From positions 1 through 36,193 of the forward strand of contig JANQGW010000109.1 in assembly GCA_028282905.1 (NCBI GenBank): a stretch of 36,193 nt of DNA, given 5' to 3'. The position numbers and the translations under genes were made by a program. The notes under the pieces were generated by a model. It ran no database searches and had not been told where the DNA came from. It worked only from the letters and a program-made list of their open reading frames with translations. Of the stretch, positions 28,200 to 35,780 are shown piece by piece. Origin of the DNA: Sedimentisphaerales bacterium (GTDB lineage Bacteria; Planctomycetota; Phycisphaerae; Sedimentisphaerales; Anaerohalosphaeraceae). The stretch's first letter is position 1; each line of letters begins with the position of its first letter.

Positions 28200-29216
28200 A
28201 TGTTCGTGGCTTATTGCAGACATAAGTTTCAATTGTTTACACTGACTGTACTGTGTATGTTGACTGGGTGGATTAATGCCGAAATGCCGTCTCAGTTGAA
28301 AGTGATGACGTGGAACATCTGGGGCCGACTCAACCAGGCTTCGCAGTACACCATTGACGGCAAAACCGCACGGCAGCGAATGATTGAGATTATTCGTAAC
28401 AGTGATGCCGATATTGTCGCCATGATTGAAACATACGGTTCCGCCGAAGCGATTGCCAAGGCCCTTGGATTTCATTATTATACGCCTTCGCCGACGGCCA
28501 ACCTGACAATCTTCAGCCGGTATCCGCTTGAAAATGTCGGAACGCCCAAATCGTTGTCATCGTTCTCGTTTATTGCCGCGACGGTTCAGTTACCCAATGG
28601 AGAAAAAATCCGCGTTCATGATATCTGGCTGACAAGCGGCGGCCGGCACATTGTTGAGATCAAAGATAAGAACCTTTCCGATGAAGCGTTTACCGCAGGT
28701 GACGACCGTCGGTATGAACACCTGCAGCAGTTGCTGAAACATCCCGGTTTTATGAAGGACGTTGCCGATTGTGCCACTGTTCCGGTGATCGTTGCCGGTG
28801 ATTTTAATTGTGTCTCCCATCTGGATTACACCGAGAAGACAAAAAAGAAGAAGTTGAATTACTCGCGTCTATTACCCATAAAGGCTTCTGAGGCGATGGC
28901 AAAGGCGGGATTCACGGATACCTATCGATTCGTTCATCCCCAAATTATCGAAGCAACCCTGGGGTATACATGGATGACAGTCGGCAAGGGATTTACTTAC
29001 GTTAGCGAAAAAGGCTTTGTCCCGGTCGAGGAAAACCCGCGTCCGCAATATCAGGATCCCTATGCACGCATCGATTATATATACTGCAAGGGAAAAAAAC
29101 TCAAACCGGTCAAATCCGAAGTAATTACGTTTCACCCGTCCAACTCAAGCCGCAGCTTTCCGGAATTTCCATCAGATCATGCGGCCGTCCTGACAACATT
29201 TGAATGGGTACGATAA
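28200..29216 (+). CDS. Exported endonuclease/exonuclease/phosphatase (EEP) family protein
   Basis: This is a secreted metal-dependent phosphoesterase of the EEP (DNase I / exonuclease III / sphingomyelinase) superfamily. The signal peptide covers about residues 1-27. All core residues are visible: Asn39 (MTWNIWG), Glu78 (AMIETYG), Asp201 and Asn203 (VAGDFNC), Asp292 (RIDYIYC) and the terminal Asp326-His327 pair (SDHAAV). At 338 aa it is a little longer than the bare domain; an insertion lies around 205-290. GGAAAGGATTAAGG gives a good ribosome site. The substrate could be nucleic acid, an inositol or other phosphodiester, or a phospholipid headgroup; sequence alone does not decide. Immediately followed by a second EEP gene. 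Confidence 0.88.
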   Translation: MFVAYCRHKFQLFTLTVLCMLTGWINAEMPSQLKVMTWNIWGRLNQASQYTIDGKTARQRMIEIIRNSDADIVAMIETYGSAEAIAKALGFHYYTPSPTANLTIFSRYPLENVGTPKSLSSFSFIAATVQLPNGEKIRVHDIWLTSGGRHIVEIKDKNLSDEAFTAGDDRRYEHLQQLLKHPGFMKDVADCATVPVIVAGDFNCVSHLDYTEKTKKKKLNYSRLLPIKASEAMAKAGFTDTYRFVHPQIIEATLGYTWMTVGKGFTYVSEKGFVPVEENPRPQYQDPYARIDYIYCKGKKLKPVKSEVITFHPSNSSRSFPEFPSDHAAVLTTFEWVR

Positions 29217-29253
29217 ACTGCATTCTATGAATATTTGGAAAATAGGAGTTATG

Positions 29254-30102
29254 ATGAAGCTGCGATTTTTTATTTTACTGCTTATCCCGGTTCTCTTGGG
29301 AGCCTGTTCGACAAACAATTTCCGGGTGATTTCCTATAATGTCTGGGTTGGCTATAGCACCAACCCGACCATGCCGTCGGGGCAAACACGAAAAGAGGCG
29401 ATTTATGAGTGGCTTAATCAACAGCAGCCGGATATTGTCGGTTTTCAGGAATTGAACGGCTACAGTGAAGAGAAGTTGCGCCAAGAAGCTGCCGCTTGGG
29501 GACATCAGTACGCGGCAACAAATAAAAGCGGTGGCTACATCGTCGGTGTGACCTCACGCTATCCGATTGAGATGATTGAAAAACGCGTTGAAGGAATGCA
29601 CCACGGACTGGTGCATGTGCGAACCGCCGGCATTGATGTGATCGTGACCCATTTTTCACCGTTTCAGTGGGCCGTACGAAATAAAGAAGCGGCAATTGTC
29701 AGTGAAAAAGTGCGGCAGGTGACCGCTGAAGGCCACCCGGTCATTGTCATGGGCGATTTAAACGCAAGATCGCCACAGGACGGGCCATGGATTACACAGG
29801 ATTATATCCGGCGGAAAAAGGAAACGGATGACCGGTATGACCATGTCCAAAATCTTGAGGACGGTGCCGTTTCCTATACATGTTTGCAGACACTTTTGGA
29901 TTGCGGCCTGAAGGACGTTTATGTTCCTTGGCGAAAAGATGAGGACGTCAAAAAACACTCACGAATCGATTATATTTTAGCCTCCGACGATTTGGCTCAT
30001 AAAGTCCGAATAGCCGGCTCGAAAGCCCAGGAGCAGTTTAGTCACTATTCAGATCACTATCCCGTGATTGCTGATTTTTCCATACGTCCGACAGGTGAGT
30101 AA
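29254..30102 (+). CDS. EEP-family lipoprotein
   Basis: This is a second endonuclease/exonuclease/phosphatase family protein, membrane-anchored. I chose the ATG at 29254 because AGGAG lies 5 nt before it and a lipoprotein signal follows at once (FFILLLIPVLLGAC, lipidated Cys18); the frame extends upstream to 29200 but would overlap the previous gene. Catalytic residues are Asn29 (SYNVW), Glu66 (FQELN), His133 (VTHFSP), Asp168 and Asn170 (MGDLNA), the RIDYIL Asp, and the final SDHYPV Asp-His. It is shorter and clearly divergent from its neighbour, so the pair is probably not a recent tandem copy. Together with the upstream EEP and PhoD-like enzymes it suggests sequential phosphoester attack at the cell surface (inference). 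It converges with the minus-strand gene whose stop is at 30111. Confidence 0.88.
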   Translation: MKLRFFILLLIPVLLGACSTNNFRVISYNVWVGYSTNPTMPSGQTRKEAIYEWLNQQQPDIVGFQELNGYSEEKLRQEAAAWGHQYAATNKSGGYIVGVTSRYPIEMIEKRVEGMHHGLVHVRTAGIDVIVTHFSPFQWAVRNKEAAIVSEKVRQVTAEGHPVIVMGDLNARSPQDGPWITQDYIRRKKETDDRYDHVQNLEDGAVSYTCLQTLLDCGLKDVYVPWRKDEDVKKHSRIDYILASDDLAHKVRIAGSKAQEQFSHYSDHYPVIADFSIRPTGE

Positions 30103-30110
30103 GACGAGAG

Positions 30111-31121
30111 CTAAGGATTATCTTTTGAGTATTTTTTGTGAAGCTGATAGGCTCTGTCACGGATATCGTTGATGTGGCCGATGATGATCCAATAGCGGTA
30201 GGTGCGTTCGGTGTCACGGTCGAGTTTCCAGGTTGCCAGCGGGGCAAAGTGCATGGTTGAGGCGCTGTATTCGGTGCCTTTGGAGTTGTTTTTGCCCTTG
30301 CCCGTCCAGCCCATGTTCCACGTGTTACCGGCGCAGACAGGGCTGTAAACGCCGAAGCCGATATTGGTTTTCGGGTCGACACAAGCGGCCCACGGCTCGG
30401 TCGGTTTGCGATGTGCCCAAATCCAGGTGTCTTTCGGGCCGTATTTGACAGTCGTCATGGCGTCGCGGGTCCAGGGTTTGTCGTCGTCATAGATGACCAG
30501 CCGGGACAGGTTGCGGATGGCATAGACCGCCGGCAGTTCCTGGCTGTTGGGCACAGCCGGTCCCCAGAGGTCATTGGGGTCACGGAAACATTCGATGCTG
30601 TTAGTAACGCGAACAACATTGTCCATGCTTTCCTCGAACTGCATCTGCTGGCTGAACGTGCATTTGGCCAGTTCCTCGTTCATATCCCAGAGGCGAGGCT
30701 GACATTTCGTGTAAATAACAGTGTCGTTTTCGATGGCCTCGAATTTGAGTACAATGGATTGGTCGCCGTCAAAGTTTCCGGCCTGGACCGGATTCCAGCT
30801 CCATGGGGTCCAATGGGGGCTTTGACCTTCGCCTTGGCGGTTGTGGGATGTGCCGGCGTAATAGGACTGCTGGATTTGACGGCCCTTGTCATGGTTATTG
30901 ACCATGTTCGTGTCAGATTTAGACGGGGAGGCATAAACGATGGCACCGCCGTATGTTTTATCGATAGCGACTTTGACCACACCATTGTCCAGTCAGCCGC
31001 GGCTGTCCTTAACAAAGGCGATGGGCTTGTGCTGTTTGTAGGCATCAGCGGCAAAGACACAACCACTCATAAAATGGCATGAAATAATACTTAGGGTTAA
31101 AATGACAGTTGTTTTGTTCAT
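30111..31121 (-). pseudogene. Lipoprotein of unknown family interrupted by an in-frame TGA
   Basis: The continuous open frame (30980 to 30111, 289 aa) starts abruptly in the middle of a domain. Extending upstream in the same frame gives a convincing start at 31121: MNKTTVILTLSIISCHFM then SGC, a lipoprotein-like signal with Cys21, then AADAYKQHKP up to DSRG. The next codon is TGA (30995-30993), and the frame continues with LDNGVVKVAIDKTYGGAI. I recall an unnamed secreted family with the pattern (aromatic)-LDNG..., GRQIQQSYY, WNPVQ, KPW and WAAYVD; TGA replaces the aromatic position, so TGG to TGA is the simplest change. TGA acts as a normal stop elsewhere here (sigma factor gene). The rest of the frame is undamaged, which suggests a recent mutation, a read error or recoding. 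Function unknown; possibly a carbohydrate-related beta-sandwich. Confidence 0.6.
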
Positions 31122-31153
31122 ATTACTTTTCTTAAATTATTTCCAGTTATTTC

Positions 31154-31606
31154 TTATAGTCGCCAAGTCTCTTGAGGTTGATCGCTGCCGGCGATTTTAA
31201 CTCGCAGAATATATCCGACCAGTACCCCCAATGCTGAGGTTGTGATCGAGAGCAGACCGACGCCGATCCATGCTGCAATCAGCAGGACATCCATTTTCAT
31301 TGAATCGGCTGAATAAAAAAAATGTAGTAACAACATGCTGCCTAATAAAACGCAGTACAACCCCGGGCTGATAAACAATATTTCACCAAAAGATTTCCCG
31401 ATGTATGGTTGGGCCAGAAATCCGGTGACAAGGCTGGCAAGAAAAAACGCAACCGGAAAAAAGATCAGGAAGGCGCCTGATATCCACGCGGGTAACTCTT
31501 CGGACTGGGGAGATATCTGCGCTTGGTACTGCATCGCGAAACAGGACGCCGCGATATACATGATGAGCATCAAAAAGATGCCAGCTATAACTGAAGCAAT
31601 CCGCAT
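31154..31606 (-). CDS. Small integral membrane protein, four TM segments
   Basis: I do not recognise the family. The 150-aa protein has four clear hydrophobic helices at about 4-24, 43-66, 77-97 and 107-132, short polar loops, and a polar C-terminus (DQPQETWRL). Start context: GAGAGAGC a few bases before the ATG (read on the minus strand). It lies between the YifB gene and the interrupted lipoprotein gene in the same orientation, with gaps of 69 and 32 nt, so it may share a transcript with the lipoprotein. The open frame, initiation context and consistent TM pattern support a real gene. Confidence 0.65.
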   Translation of the reverse strand: MRIASVIAGIFLMLIMYIAASCFAMQYQAQISPQSEELPAWISGAFLIFFPVAFFLASLVTGFLAQPYIGKSFGEILFISPGLYCVLLGSMLLLHFFYSADSMKMDVLLIAAWIGVGLLSITTSALGVLVGYILRVKIAGSDQPQETWRL

Positions 31607-31675
31607 AGCTGCTCTCTCAATAACTGTTTTCTATTTAAATTGCCGAAATATGTATTCACTTGTGATCCTTTGCGG

Positions 31676-33205
31676 TTAATATTTTCGATCGAGGCGGCGG
31701 TATTGGGTGGCTTCGGCGATGTGGTGGGACTGGATTTGTTCGACGCCTTCAATGTCGGCGATGGTGCGGGCGACTTTGCAGATCTTGTCGTGGGCACGGG
31801 CCGAGAGGGCGAATTCGGTAATCGCCTGCTTGAGCATCATTTCGCCGATATTGTCCAGCTCACAGAACTGCTCGACCTGCTTGTGTGACATTGCGGCATT
31901 GGTCTGGGTGCTGTCGCCGAAACGATTTAACTGAGTTTGGCGGGCCAGCTGCACCTGGTCCCGTAACTGCTGGGAACCGGTGCCGTTATGGCTTTTGGAA
32001 CGCAATTTACGAAATTCTACCGGCGGCACATCTACATGGATATCAATACGATCCATGAGGGGGGCCGAGATTTTGGCAATATAACGATTGACCTGGTTGG
32101 GCGTACAGCGGCATTTTTTGGCATGGCTTCCGTAGTAGCCGCAGGGGCACGGATTCATCGCCGCGAGCATCACGAACTGGGCGGGAAACTGCAGCGTTCC
32201 TTTGGCCCGACTGACAGTCACGGTGCCTTCCTCCAGCGGCTGACGGATCATCTCCAGCACATGACGGGGGAATTCGGCGAATTCGTCGAGAAACAGGATT
32301 CCGTGGTGTGATAGGCTCAACTCACCCGGGCGGGGATGTGTGCCGCCGCCAACCAGGGCCGGTCCGGTTGCGGTGTGGTGGGGCGTTCGGACGGGGCGGG
32401 CGGCGATCAGCGGGCTTCCCTTTTCCAGTAGGCCCACGGATGAATAGACGCGGGTGGTTTCCAGTGATTCCGGCAACGTCATATCCGGCAGAATCGTTGC
32501 CATTCGCTGGGCGAGCATCGTTTTTCCGGCGCCGGGCGGACCGATCATCATCACATTGTGCCCGCCCGCAGCGGCGATGGTCAATGCCCGTTTAACGCTT
32601 TCCTGGCCTTTGACGTCCGCAAAATCCACCTCATACCGGCAAACCCGACGAAACAACTCTTCCAAATCCACATTGGTTGGCTCAATCGGTAATTGTTGAG
32701 ACAAAAAAGCGACGGCCTGGGCCAGCGAACCGACGGCAAAAACCTCGATATCCTGCACAACAGCGGCTTCTTTAGCATTTTCCAGCGGCATTAGAATGCC
32801 TTTGAAGCCTTTTTCTGCGGCGGCCATCGCCATGCTCAACGCGCCTTTAACCGGACGCACGCGGCCATCCAATGCCAGTTCACCGACAATGACAAAATCG
32901 GACAGGTTTTCGCTGACCAGCGCACCGCTGCAGACAAGCATTCCGAGGGCAATCGGCAGATCGAAAGCAGGGCCTTCTTTTTTGATGTCGGCGGGGGCGA
33001 GATTAATCAGGGCTTCGGTATCGGGATAGCGATAGCCGGAGTTGACGATCGCGCTGCGGACGCGTTCGGCACTTTCCTTCACGGCGGTATCCGGCAGGCC
33101 GACAATCGTGGGCCGCTCAAATCCGCCGCGTGAAACATCCACCTCCACTTCGCATAAAATTCCGTCAATTCCTTCCAATGTCACCGAAAACAGCTTTGCC
33201 AGCAT
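31676..33205 (-). CDS. comM: YifB/ComM family Mg-chelatase-like AAA+ ATPase
   Basis: This is a cytoplasmic AAA+ ATPase of the YifB family. Its best-studied member, ComM, is a helicase that promotes branch migration during natural transformation. The N-terminal ChlI/Lon-protease-like domain spans about 1-170 (DTAVKESAERVRSA, NLAPADIKKEGPAFDLPIAL). The AAA+ core has Walker A GPPGAGKTMLAQRM, ARPVRTPHHT, Walker B GILFLDEFAEF and arginine-finger regions, and the zinc-like segment MNPCPCGYYG has nearby cysteines (KKCRC). The C-terminal Mg-chelatase domain is at about 410-509 (LSARAHDKICKVARTIAD). At 509 aa it is full length. The ribosome site is GAGGTG on the minus strand. A TATAAT box sits at 33231-33236 (minus strand), but no good -35 matches it. 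Confidence 0.93.
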   Translation of the reverse strand: MLAKLFSVTLEGIDGILCEVEVDVSRGGFERPTIVGLPDTAVKESAERVRSAIVNSGYRYPDTEALINLAPADIKKEGPAFDLPIALGMLVCSGALVSENLSDFVIVGELALDGRVRPVKGALSMAMAAAEKGFKGILMPLENAKEAAVVQDIEVFAVGSLAQAVAFLSQQLPIEPTNVDLEELFRRVCRYEVDFADVKGQESVKRALTIAAAGGHNVMMIGPPGAGKTMLAQRMATILPDMTLPESLETTRVYSSVGLLEKGSPLIAARPVRTPHHTATGPALVGGGTHPRPGELSLSHHGILFLDEFAEFPRHVLEMIRQPLEEGTVTVSRAKGTLQFPAQFVMLAAMNPCPCGYYGSHAKKCRCTPNQVNRYIAKISAPLMDRIDIHVDVPPVEFRKLRSKSHNGTGSQQLRDQVQLARQTQLNRFGDSTQTNAAMSHKQVEQFCELDNIGEMMLKQAITEFALSARAHDKICKVARTIADIEGVEQIQSHHIAEATQYRRLDRKY

Positions 33206-33471
33206 GATTCACCTCACATTTATGCCCATCATTATAGCTCCACGATAGCGGAATTTTATCAGAAACAGAATTAACTGGCAAGTTTTAACTGGTTTTCGGA
33301 GGTTAAATGTGATAATTACGATTAGCAGATGGAAGGGGATAATTGGGGCTGATTTGGGCGATTTTGTTATATTAGGGCGAAAAAAGCTATTTGTGCAGAA
33401 CGGAATCATCAGTAATAATACTGAAAATGCGATTTTTTATGAATATTTGGGTAAAAAACTCAAGAATTCTC

Positions 33472-33500
33472 TTGGCTTTACACGATAACGGGTATATAAT
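33472..33500 (+). promoter_or_regulatory. Sigma-70-type promoter for the candidate small RNA
   Basis: TTGGCT (33472-33477), a 17-nt spacer, and a perfect TATAAT (33495-33500). The predicted start is near 33507. The -35 differs from TTGACA at two positions. Confidence 0.5.
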
Positions 33501-33506
33501 AAGTGA

Positions 33507-33644
33507 CGTAATAATTGCTCTTTTTCTTCTTATAACTCTGTGTTTCTTCGGAGGCTGAGTCGATCAGTTAATAAATTAGATATATTTACGTTCAATTTGA
33601 CGTCTCAGCAAGGCCGGTATCTCGTAGATTACCGGCCTTTTTTT
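33507..33644 (+). ncRNA. Candidate small RNA, about 138 nt
   Basis: A promoter (TTGGCT-17-TATAAT) is followed by about 100 nt without a start codon in good context, and then an intrinsic terminator. Inside, GCTGAG (33554-33559) can pair with CTCAGC (33604-33609), closing a long AU-rich arm, so the transcript should be structured. The 5' part is rich in C and T and looks unpaired. The size range includes 6S RNA and many regulatory RNAs, but I cannot assign it to a family. No gene follows directly, so it is not a simple leader. Confidence 0.4.
33610..33644 (+). terminator. Rho-independent terminator of the candidate small RNA
   Basis: A 10-bp GC-rich stem (AAGGCCGGTA with TACCGGCCTT), a 10-nt loop and a run of seven T residues. 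It is one of the clearest terminators in the window. It does not follow any protein gene on the + strand and is not positioned to serve comM. Confidence 0.85.
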
Positions 33645-34028
33645 ATGCGCTCACCATACCGCTCACAATGTTTGGTGTTTCCATTTCCTTACCGTCATGA
33701 ATCCTATGAAGTGTGCCTTGGGGCTGGTTTGAGCTAAACACGTCCAATTATTTCAGGATACCTCCCTGGATTCAGTTTTACTTTATTGGCGGCACAGGAG
33801 AGTATAGGAATAGATGTGCATTGGGGTGGGGCGTGAATCTAACAGGCTGGCGGTAGCATCGAATCTGGATGAAGGATTTTTTCAAAAAAACTTAAAAATA
33901 CAACATATTGTGTGTTTTTTGTTCAGGTCTTGTTTATGTTGGGGTTTTTCCCCATCGAGAGGAACTCTAAGTTATTTATTTCAAGGGATTTATTTACCTT
34001 TATTTTCAAAAAAGCCGACGAATAATTG

Positions 34029-34083
34029 TTGACAAAGTGGGAAAAAGTGGTATGATTTCCCACAATTAAGTAATCCGGTGGGA
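34029..34083 (+). promoter_or_regulatory. mraZ promoter overlapped by MraZ-box-like repeats
   Basis: The promoter is TTGACA (34029-34034), a 16-nt spacer and TATGAT (34051-34056). Two direct repeats, GTGGGA at 34037 and GTGGTA at 34047, start exactly 10 bp apart inside and next to the spacer. An inverted copy, TCCCAC, lies at 34058-34063, and a further GTGGGA at 34078-34083 lies just before the start codon. MraZ is known to bind GTGGGN repeats with 10-bp spacing and repress its own operon, so this is very likely an autoregulatory operator (inference from E. coli knowledge). Confidence 0.7.
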
Positions 34084-34091
34084 TTGAAATC

Positions 34092-34577
34092 ATGCAACAG
34101 TTAATGTTGACAGGCGAATACGAGCATACAGTCGATGACAAGAACAGGCTTTTTGTCTCCAATAAGCTCCGCAGTCAGATTGACGTTGAACAGTTCGGCA
34201 GCGGCTTTTATCTGGCGATGGGCCCCAACGGCATTCTTAGTTTGTACCCGGAAAAATATTTTCAGCAGATCGCCCTTGTCGGTGCGCCAGGGATGGGCGC
34301 CCCGGACGAATCGGTCGCTTATGAGCGACTCAGTTTCGCCTTGGCCAGCAAGGTGGATTTGGATCGGCAGGGACGATTGTTGATTAACGAAAAGCTCAGA
34401 CGGCGTGCCCGATTGGGGACGGAACTGACGCTGGTCGGCATCAGGGACCACATTGAATTGTGGAACACCGAGGACTGGGAGAGTTATTTGGAGAATAATC
34501 TTCCGCAGTTCCATACCCAGACCGCCCAGGTTCGTCAAAATCAGCTTCAAAAGCAAAGCCGTGAGCTTGAACTTTAG
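34092..34577 (+). CDS. mraZ: MraZ transcriptional regulator of the division/cell-wall cluster
   Basis: This is a DNA-binding protein of the AbrB-like MraZ family that controls the dcw cluster. Two SpoVT/AbrB-type halves are visible: an N-terminal one (GEYEHTVDDKNRLFVSNKLR, YLAMGPNGILSLYP) and a second one (ASKVDLDRQGRLLINEKLRR, LTLVGIRDHIELWN). At 161 aa it is slightly longer than the E. coli protein because of a Gln-rich C-terminal extension. MraZ-box-like repeats overlap its promoter. Next comes a 70-aa ORF and then rsmH, the usual partner. Confidence 0.95.
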   Translation: MQQLMLTGEYEHTVDDKNRLFVSNKLRSQIDVEQFGSGFYLAMGPNGILSLYPEKYFQQIALVGAPGMGAPDESVAYERLSFALASKVDLDRQGRLLINEKLRRRARLGTELTLVGIRDHIELWNTEDWESYLENNLPQFHTQTAQVRQNQLQKQSRELEL

Positions 34578-34592
34578 ATTAGTCAGGAGGCT

Positions 34593-34805
34593 ATGATGCA
34601 AACGCAGATGTTAGAACCGGCTGAAGTGCTCAGGCAGGGTCTGACGGGCCAGCGTCCCATGGATGGCGACGTTGTTTCGTCGGTGGCTGTGCTGGCCGAA
34701 AAACTGCAAACCCTCAAAATGACACACCCGATGTTTGAGGCGGTTTGTTTTTCGCCAGATGTTGAATCAATGCTGGCGGCCGAAGTGTCGTCTGTCATGA
34801 ATTAG
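34593..34805 (+). CDS. Small 70-aa protein between mraZ and rsmH, unknown
   Basis: I do not recognise this protein. It is preceded by a perfect AGGAGG ribosome site at the end of mraZ (15-nt gap) and is followed by rsmH 28 nt after its stop. Two ATG codons in tandem (34593 and 34596) could both start it. The sequence is soluble and mostly helical in character (PAEVLRQGLTG, SSVAVLAEKLQTL, ESMLAAEVSSVMN), with no TM segment or signal. Its position inside the dcw operon suggests a link to division or rRNA methylation, but there is no direct evidence. Confidence 0.65.
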   Translation: MMQTQMLEPAEVLRQGLTGQRPMDGDVVSSVAVLAEKLQTLKMTHPMFEAVCFSPDVESMLAAEVSSVMN

Positions 34806-34833
34806 TTTCTTTTAAATTTTGGAATCAGCAGCG

Positions 34834-35757
34834 ATGACGGATTGCAATCGCGACAAGGATGAAGCGTTATCCGTCGAACACATTCCGGTCCTCACGGAAC
34901 CGCTGCTTGAAAGGATACAACTTCCCACGGATGGGATTATGGTCGATGCGACTGCGGGACACGGAGGTCACAGCAGGTTGTTCGGCCAAACACTGAGCCC
35001 TGCGGGTAAAATTCTGGGGATTGATGTGGACCAAAACAGCATCCACAGGGCTCAACTGGTTTTATCCGACCTGTCATGTCAGGTCGCGTTGGTGCGTGAG
35101 AATTTTGAGAAGATCGACGAAGTTCTCACCGCACAGGATATTGGCAAGGTGGATTTTATACTGGCGGATTTGGGCTTTTGCTCGGCGCAGCTGAATGATG
35201 CCGAGCGGGGCCTGAGTTTTCAGAAACCGATGCCGCTGGACATGCGGCTGGACAGCCGCCTGACAACGACGGCGGCCGATCTGGTGAACACACTCAGCCA
35301 GACGGAACTGGCTGACATTATTTATCAGTATGGTGAGGACCGGGCGTCACGGCGGATTGCCCGGTTCATTGTACAGCAGCGACAGCAAAAGAAGATTACC
35401 ACGACGATGGAACTGGCGATGCTGGTGTGCCGGGCGATGAAACAATCGCCGCGACCGCGGCAGATACACCCGGCGACCCGAACTTTTCAGGCCCTTCGCA
35501 TCGCGGTCAACCGCGAGATGGATTGTCTGGACCGTTTTTTGAAGGTGACGCCGGAACTGCTCAAACCGGGCGGATTTCTGGCCATTATCAGTTTCCACAG
35601 TCTGGAAGACCGACGAGTCAAATACAGTTTTAAGCAGAACAAAGCGGATGGACTCTTTGACATTCTGACGAAAAAGCCGATTACGGCCAGCCAGGACGAA
35701 ATTCGACAGAATCCGCGATCACGAAGTGCCAAATTGCGAATTGCCAAACGCTTATGA
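34834..35757 (+). CDS. rsmH: 16S rRNA (cytosine1402-N4)-methyltransferase RsmH
   Basis: RsmH (MraW) methylates N4 of C1402 in 16S rRNA using SAM. The core motifs are HIPVLTEPLLERI at the start, MVDATAGHGGHSRL (SAM motif I), ILGIDVDQNSI, ADLGFCSAQLNDAERGLSF, PLDMRLD, the helical insert to HPATRTFQALRIAVN, and FLAIISFHSLEDRRVK near the end. I take the ATG at 34834 (MTDCN) as the start; the same frame opens at a TTG at 34819, which is less likely, and neither has a strong ribosome site, so coupling to the 70-aa gene may help. About 307 aa, normal length. Standard order after mraZ. Confidence 0.95.
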   Translation: MTDCNRDKDEALSVEHIPVLTEPLLERIQLPTDGIMVDATAGHGGHSRLFGQTLSPAGKILGIDVDQNSIHRAQLVLSDLSCQVALVRENFEKIDEVLTAQDIGKVDFILADLGFCSAQLNDAERGLSFQKPMPLDMRLDSRLTTTAADLVNTLSQTELADIIYQYGEDRASRRIARFIVQQRQQKKITTTMELAMLVCRAMKQSPRPRQIHPATRTFQALRIAVNREMDCLDRFLKVTPELLKPGGFLAIISFHSLEDRRVKYSFKQNKADGLFDILTKKPITASQDEIRQNPRSRSAKLRIAKRL

Positions 35758-35780
35758 AAAACACAAAAGGAGTTGTGAAG

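Larger units (their letters stand above)
33206..34091. other. Intergenic region, 886 bp, between comM and mraZ
   Basis: No convincing protein gene is present; short open frames such as the one at 33814 lack a good ribosome site and family likeness. The region holds a candidate small RNA (33507-33644) with its own promoter and terminator, and the mraZ promoter at its right end. The stretches 33260-33460 and 33650-34020 show nothing recognisable. Confidence 0.6.

Noticed and set aside
30970..31000. Selenocysteine insertion at the in-frame TGA
   Set aside because: Only a 4-bp TGAC/GTCA pairing is seen and the position is aromatic, not Cys, in the family as I recall it; no support for a SECIS.
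30411..31082. Plus-strand open frame of 223 codons over the interrupted lipoprotein gene
   Set aside because: The minus-strand reading has family-like motifs and a lipoprotein signal; the plus reading has neither.
33814..34032. Open frame of 72 codons upstream of mraZ
   Set aside because: Weak initiation context, Cys/Phe-rich low-quality sequence, and overlap with the mraZ promoter region.
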